A DNA stretch of 62,000 nt from Branchiostoma floridae (lineage: Eukaryota; Chordata; Leptocardii; Amphioxiformes; Branchiostomatidae), in NCBI RefSeq assembly GCF_000003815.2, contig NC_049993.1, positions 11,473,703 to 11,535,702 on the forward strand. Direction: 5' to 3'. The notes under the pieces were generated by a model that saw only the letters and a list, made by a program, of their open reading frames with translations, did no database searches and was not told where the DNA came from. Positions 59,857-62,000 of the stretch are shown one piece after another. Position 1 is the first letter of the stretch, and every line of letters starts with the position of its first letter. The translations under genes were made by a program, and so were the position numbers.

Positions 59857-61874
59857 GCCAGTTTTTCGTGTATTTCAGATATCAAATTTGTCAAAATATT
59901 AGTATCACGGCAGGTTACAATTCCTGGCGTCGAAAGTGAAAGCACGTTAATCGTTGTACCTATTTGGTTTCAGCAAAATCATCGGTGCCTCCACATGTTA
60001 TGTAGCTCCCAAATGCCTTTTGCAGAATGTCGACAAGAAAATGTACTTTCCTTATGAAGTCGAACGTTTTCCTTGCGACGTCTTCTCTTCGCAACTGCTA
60101 TATGATTTGGTGCCTCTTTATAATGACTCAGAACTGGGGATTTCCAGCGCTAGTTAAATCAAATAGACGGCGCGCAGAGGACCATGGGACTTTGACCTTG
60201 GCTTTGTTCTATCAACATACAATATACAATATATATATATATTACGGATTACTTCCTACATCGTAATTTGATGTTTTCCATATTACAGTGAGATTTGTAC
60301 TACATGACGTATACATGATCGCAACTTTTGAACAAACTGGTCTGATGTAGTTGTCACGGTTAAACGCATTGATTGTTCCAAGGGTCTTTTTAACCTCGTT
60401 GATTGTTCAAAGCAAACAGGTGAGTCATATGACTTTCAAAAGCTATAAATAAGTAGGCGTCAGAATGTATTACACTATAGTTTGTTTAGTTACCGACATA
60501 TTTGCTAATGCGCTGGTCTGATCTGGATCAGTCTAGTTGTGATGTGTATCGATACGAAACAGGTGAGTCGTGGGACTTTTTAACGGACGCTGCAAACAAA
60601 ACGACGGGATCACTCAAAGCCCAATTGAGCAGCCCTTTCCCAATCTGTAGCAATTCTTCCTATATTGTAAACAGAACAGATTTGTGGTTCGCTTGGTTAT
60701 TTTATCGGCCTGTGACTTATCATAGTATAAGTGTGGCAATAAAAATTATTGCCATGGCGACGTTTTTTTATTACTTAATTTTTGCCAATCGGACACATAC
60801 TATACTGCTAGGCTAGCACATGAGGCGTCGCCAAAAAGTGATAACTACCCAATACATCCCTTGATATCAGACTTTATCGACACAAAATTCAAAAGTAAAG
60901 AAACTTCCATGTGGTCGCCTACACTTTGTAGTAAATGCATGTAATCGTCATCCAGCTGTTTGGAATGGACGTGCGTGGGAAATACGAAACACGGGCAGGC
61001 ATACCTAAACCTTAGTAAAGCAATACACGATCTTTGATTGACAAATCAGTTATAAGTTTTGAATATATCAAGCTTCAAGTACTCTATGCTAACAGTATAT
61101 AATGTCAATCACACATTTCTAAGTCTCATAACTAGATGTGGTACATATTATTGTTCAGAAAACAATTCTATCAAGATCGATCTGTCGGTAATCTGAGTTG
61201 AATTGCTTCAATGACCAAACTTCAAAAACACTGCAACTTACTGTAATACTGTATCTCAAAACAATATTGTGTCTTCCCCAAAACATACTTTCTTCTTTCT
61301 ATTGAAGAAAATTGAGATTGACAATTGTATTCCACTAGCTTTTGCCATACGTTGTACCGTGTACAATTAACTGCCGTGCAATAAAGTTCATTCATATTTA
61401 ATCACAAGCTAGTATAACATGTTAAAATGAAACGAATAACATGCAATATCAACTTTGTATGATTTAATCTATTTATCGGTGCAGCCAGCCTACAACATAC
61501 GCTTTGGGGGGTTCCCCAGACGACTATACAATTACCTTGACTTGGTCGGCAAAGCTAGTACCGAGTAACCATGTACAAAGTTACATTTTGACGTCCTACA
61601 CTTAGGTAGACGAATCTGGCACAGATTCTGGCTATATACACGGGCAATCAGTTCTTCACTTGGCTCAACAGCGAAGACATTGTGTCGATTTTCCATAACA
61701 TTTTCGAGTGAACATGTAAGCATATGTACAACACTACAATTTGTGAACATAGGGGGGGGGGGGCGTCGCTTAAGGCCGCCATAGGGTGTGCACAGTGTAG
61801 GGTCCAGACCCAGCTGTTGCAATATCAATGTACTATTTCCCAATTCTAAATTACTGTTTTGATTATCTTCAGCA
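59857..61874. other. Intergenic region between tandem protease copies
   Basis: I see no convincing exon, RNA gene or bounded transposon here. It contains the presumed promoter of the ankyrin/protease gene, a short (AT)n run near 60230, and GAGGCGTCGCCAAAAAGTG at 60822, which recurs in slightly altered form in ECM29 intron 18 (about 20538). Confidence 0.4.
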
Positions 61875-62000
61875 TTACTGTCCAAAAGAAAAACCACCCT
61901 CTCTCTGGGGGAAGATCTCAGTGAAAACCTCGGGAGTCAGATTCTCTCGAGCATGCTCCCTGATGCTGGAGAGACGCACACCCTCCTCAATCAGGCTGGT
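61875..62000 (-). CDS. Second FAM111-like protease copy, 3' end only
   Basis: From the stop (TAA at 61875-61877) to the window edge, 126 bases match the end of the first copy with about six differences, including the same C-terminal EGGFSFGQ. The rest of the gene lies to the right of the window. The near identity indicates a recent tandem duplication or gene conversion. Confidence 0.85.
   Translation of the reverse strand, partial: TSLIEEGVRLSSIREHARENLTPEVFTEIFPQREGGFSFGQ

Noticed and set aside
59954-60816. Open frames upstream of the ankyrin gene
   Set aside because: Short, overlapping in several frames, with no motif or splice support; treated as intergenic.
1-62000. tRNA, rRNA or CRISPR-like features
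   Set aside because: No cloverleaf with A/B boxes, rRNA core or regularly spaced direct repeats with unique spacers was seen. The two regular arrays are exon-derived tandem copies without spacers.

Overview
The window is eukaryotic, metazoan genomic DNA, AT-rich and full of introns and transposons, with GT-AG splice sites throughout. It most likely comes from a cephalochordate (amphioxus, Branchiostoma). This is inferred from a vertebrate-like, intron-dense ECM29 gene, invertebrate-style C1q and FAM111-like genes, and the mix of DIRS, hAT, MULE, Tc1/mariner-like and TTAA-flanked elements. No bacterial features are present. Two runs of N (18210-19066 and 29797-29900) are assembly gaps; neither seems to remove an ECM29 coding exon.

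Layout. (1) At 338-618, minus strand, lies an internal or first coding exon of a mucolipin (TRPML) channel whose remaining exons are off the left edge. It is head-to-head with the next gene across a shared ~1.6 kb upstream region. (2) From 2223 to 55715, plus strand, is one complete gene: the proteasome adaptor and scaffold ECM29 (ECPAS). I traced 51 coding exons by hand. Reading phase agrees at every junction, giving 5580 nt and 1859 residues, against about 1845 for the human protein. A 9-nt in-frame microexon candidate lies between exons 12 and 13. (3) A three-exon secreted collagen/C1q-domain gene sits antisense inside ECM29 intron 31 (39647-40980). (4) Convergent with the ECM29 3' end, minus strand, are an ankyrin-repeat segment (58861-59856, frame-broken) and a FAM111-like trypsin-fold protease exon (57505-58457). 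The 3' end of a second, nearly identical protease copy begins at 61875 and runs off the right edge.

The introns of ECM29 form a layered transposon archive: a ~2.6 kb foldback element packed with ATGCAAAT octamers (intron 1); a TA-flanked element with a nested MULE-type MITE (intron 2); a 5.4 kb TA-flanked DNA transposon with 40-bp inverted ends, gene-like tandem exons and a nested hAT-type MITE (intron 19); a 4.9 kb DIRS-type retroelement with inverted ends and an internal complementary region (intron 21); and a 4.9 kb TTAA-flanked element carrying a broken P2RX7-tail-like gene (intron 36).

The most unusual signal is in ECM29 itself. Twice, a splice acceptor plus the first part of an exon has been tandemly multiplied just upstream of the real exon: five 134-bp copies before exon 25, and three 89-bp copies before exon 41. 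All copies read into in-frame stops. At exon 25 each copied acceptor is immediately followed by a strong donor sequence (CAG|GTAAGA), as in recursive splice sites.
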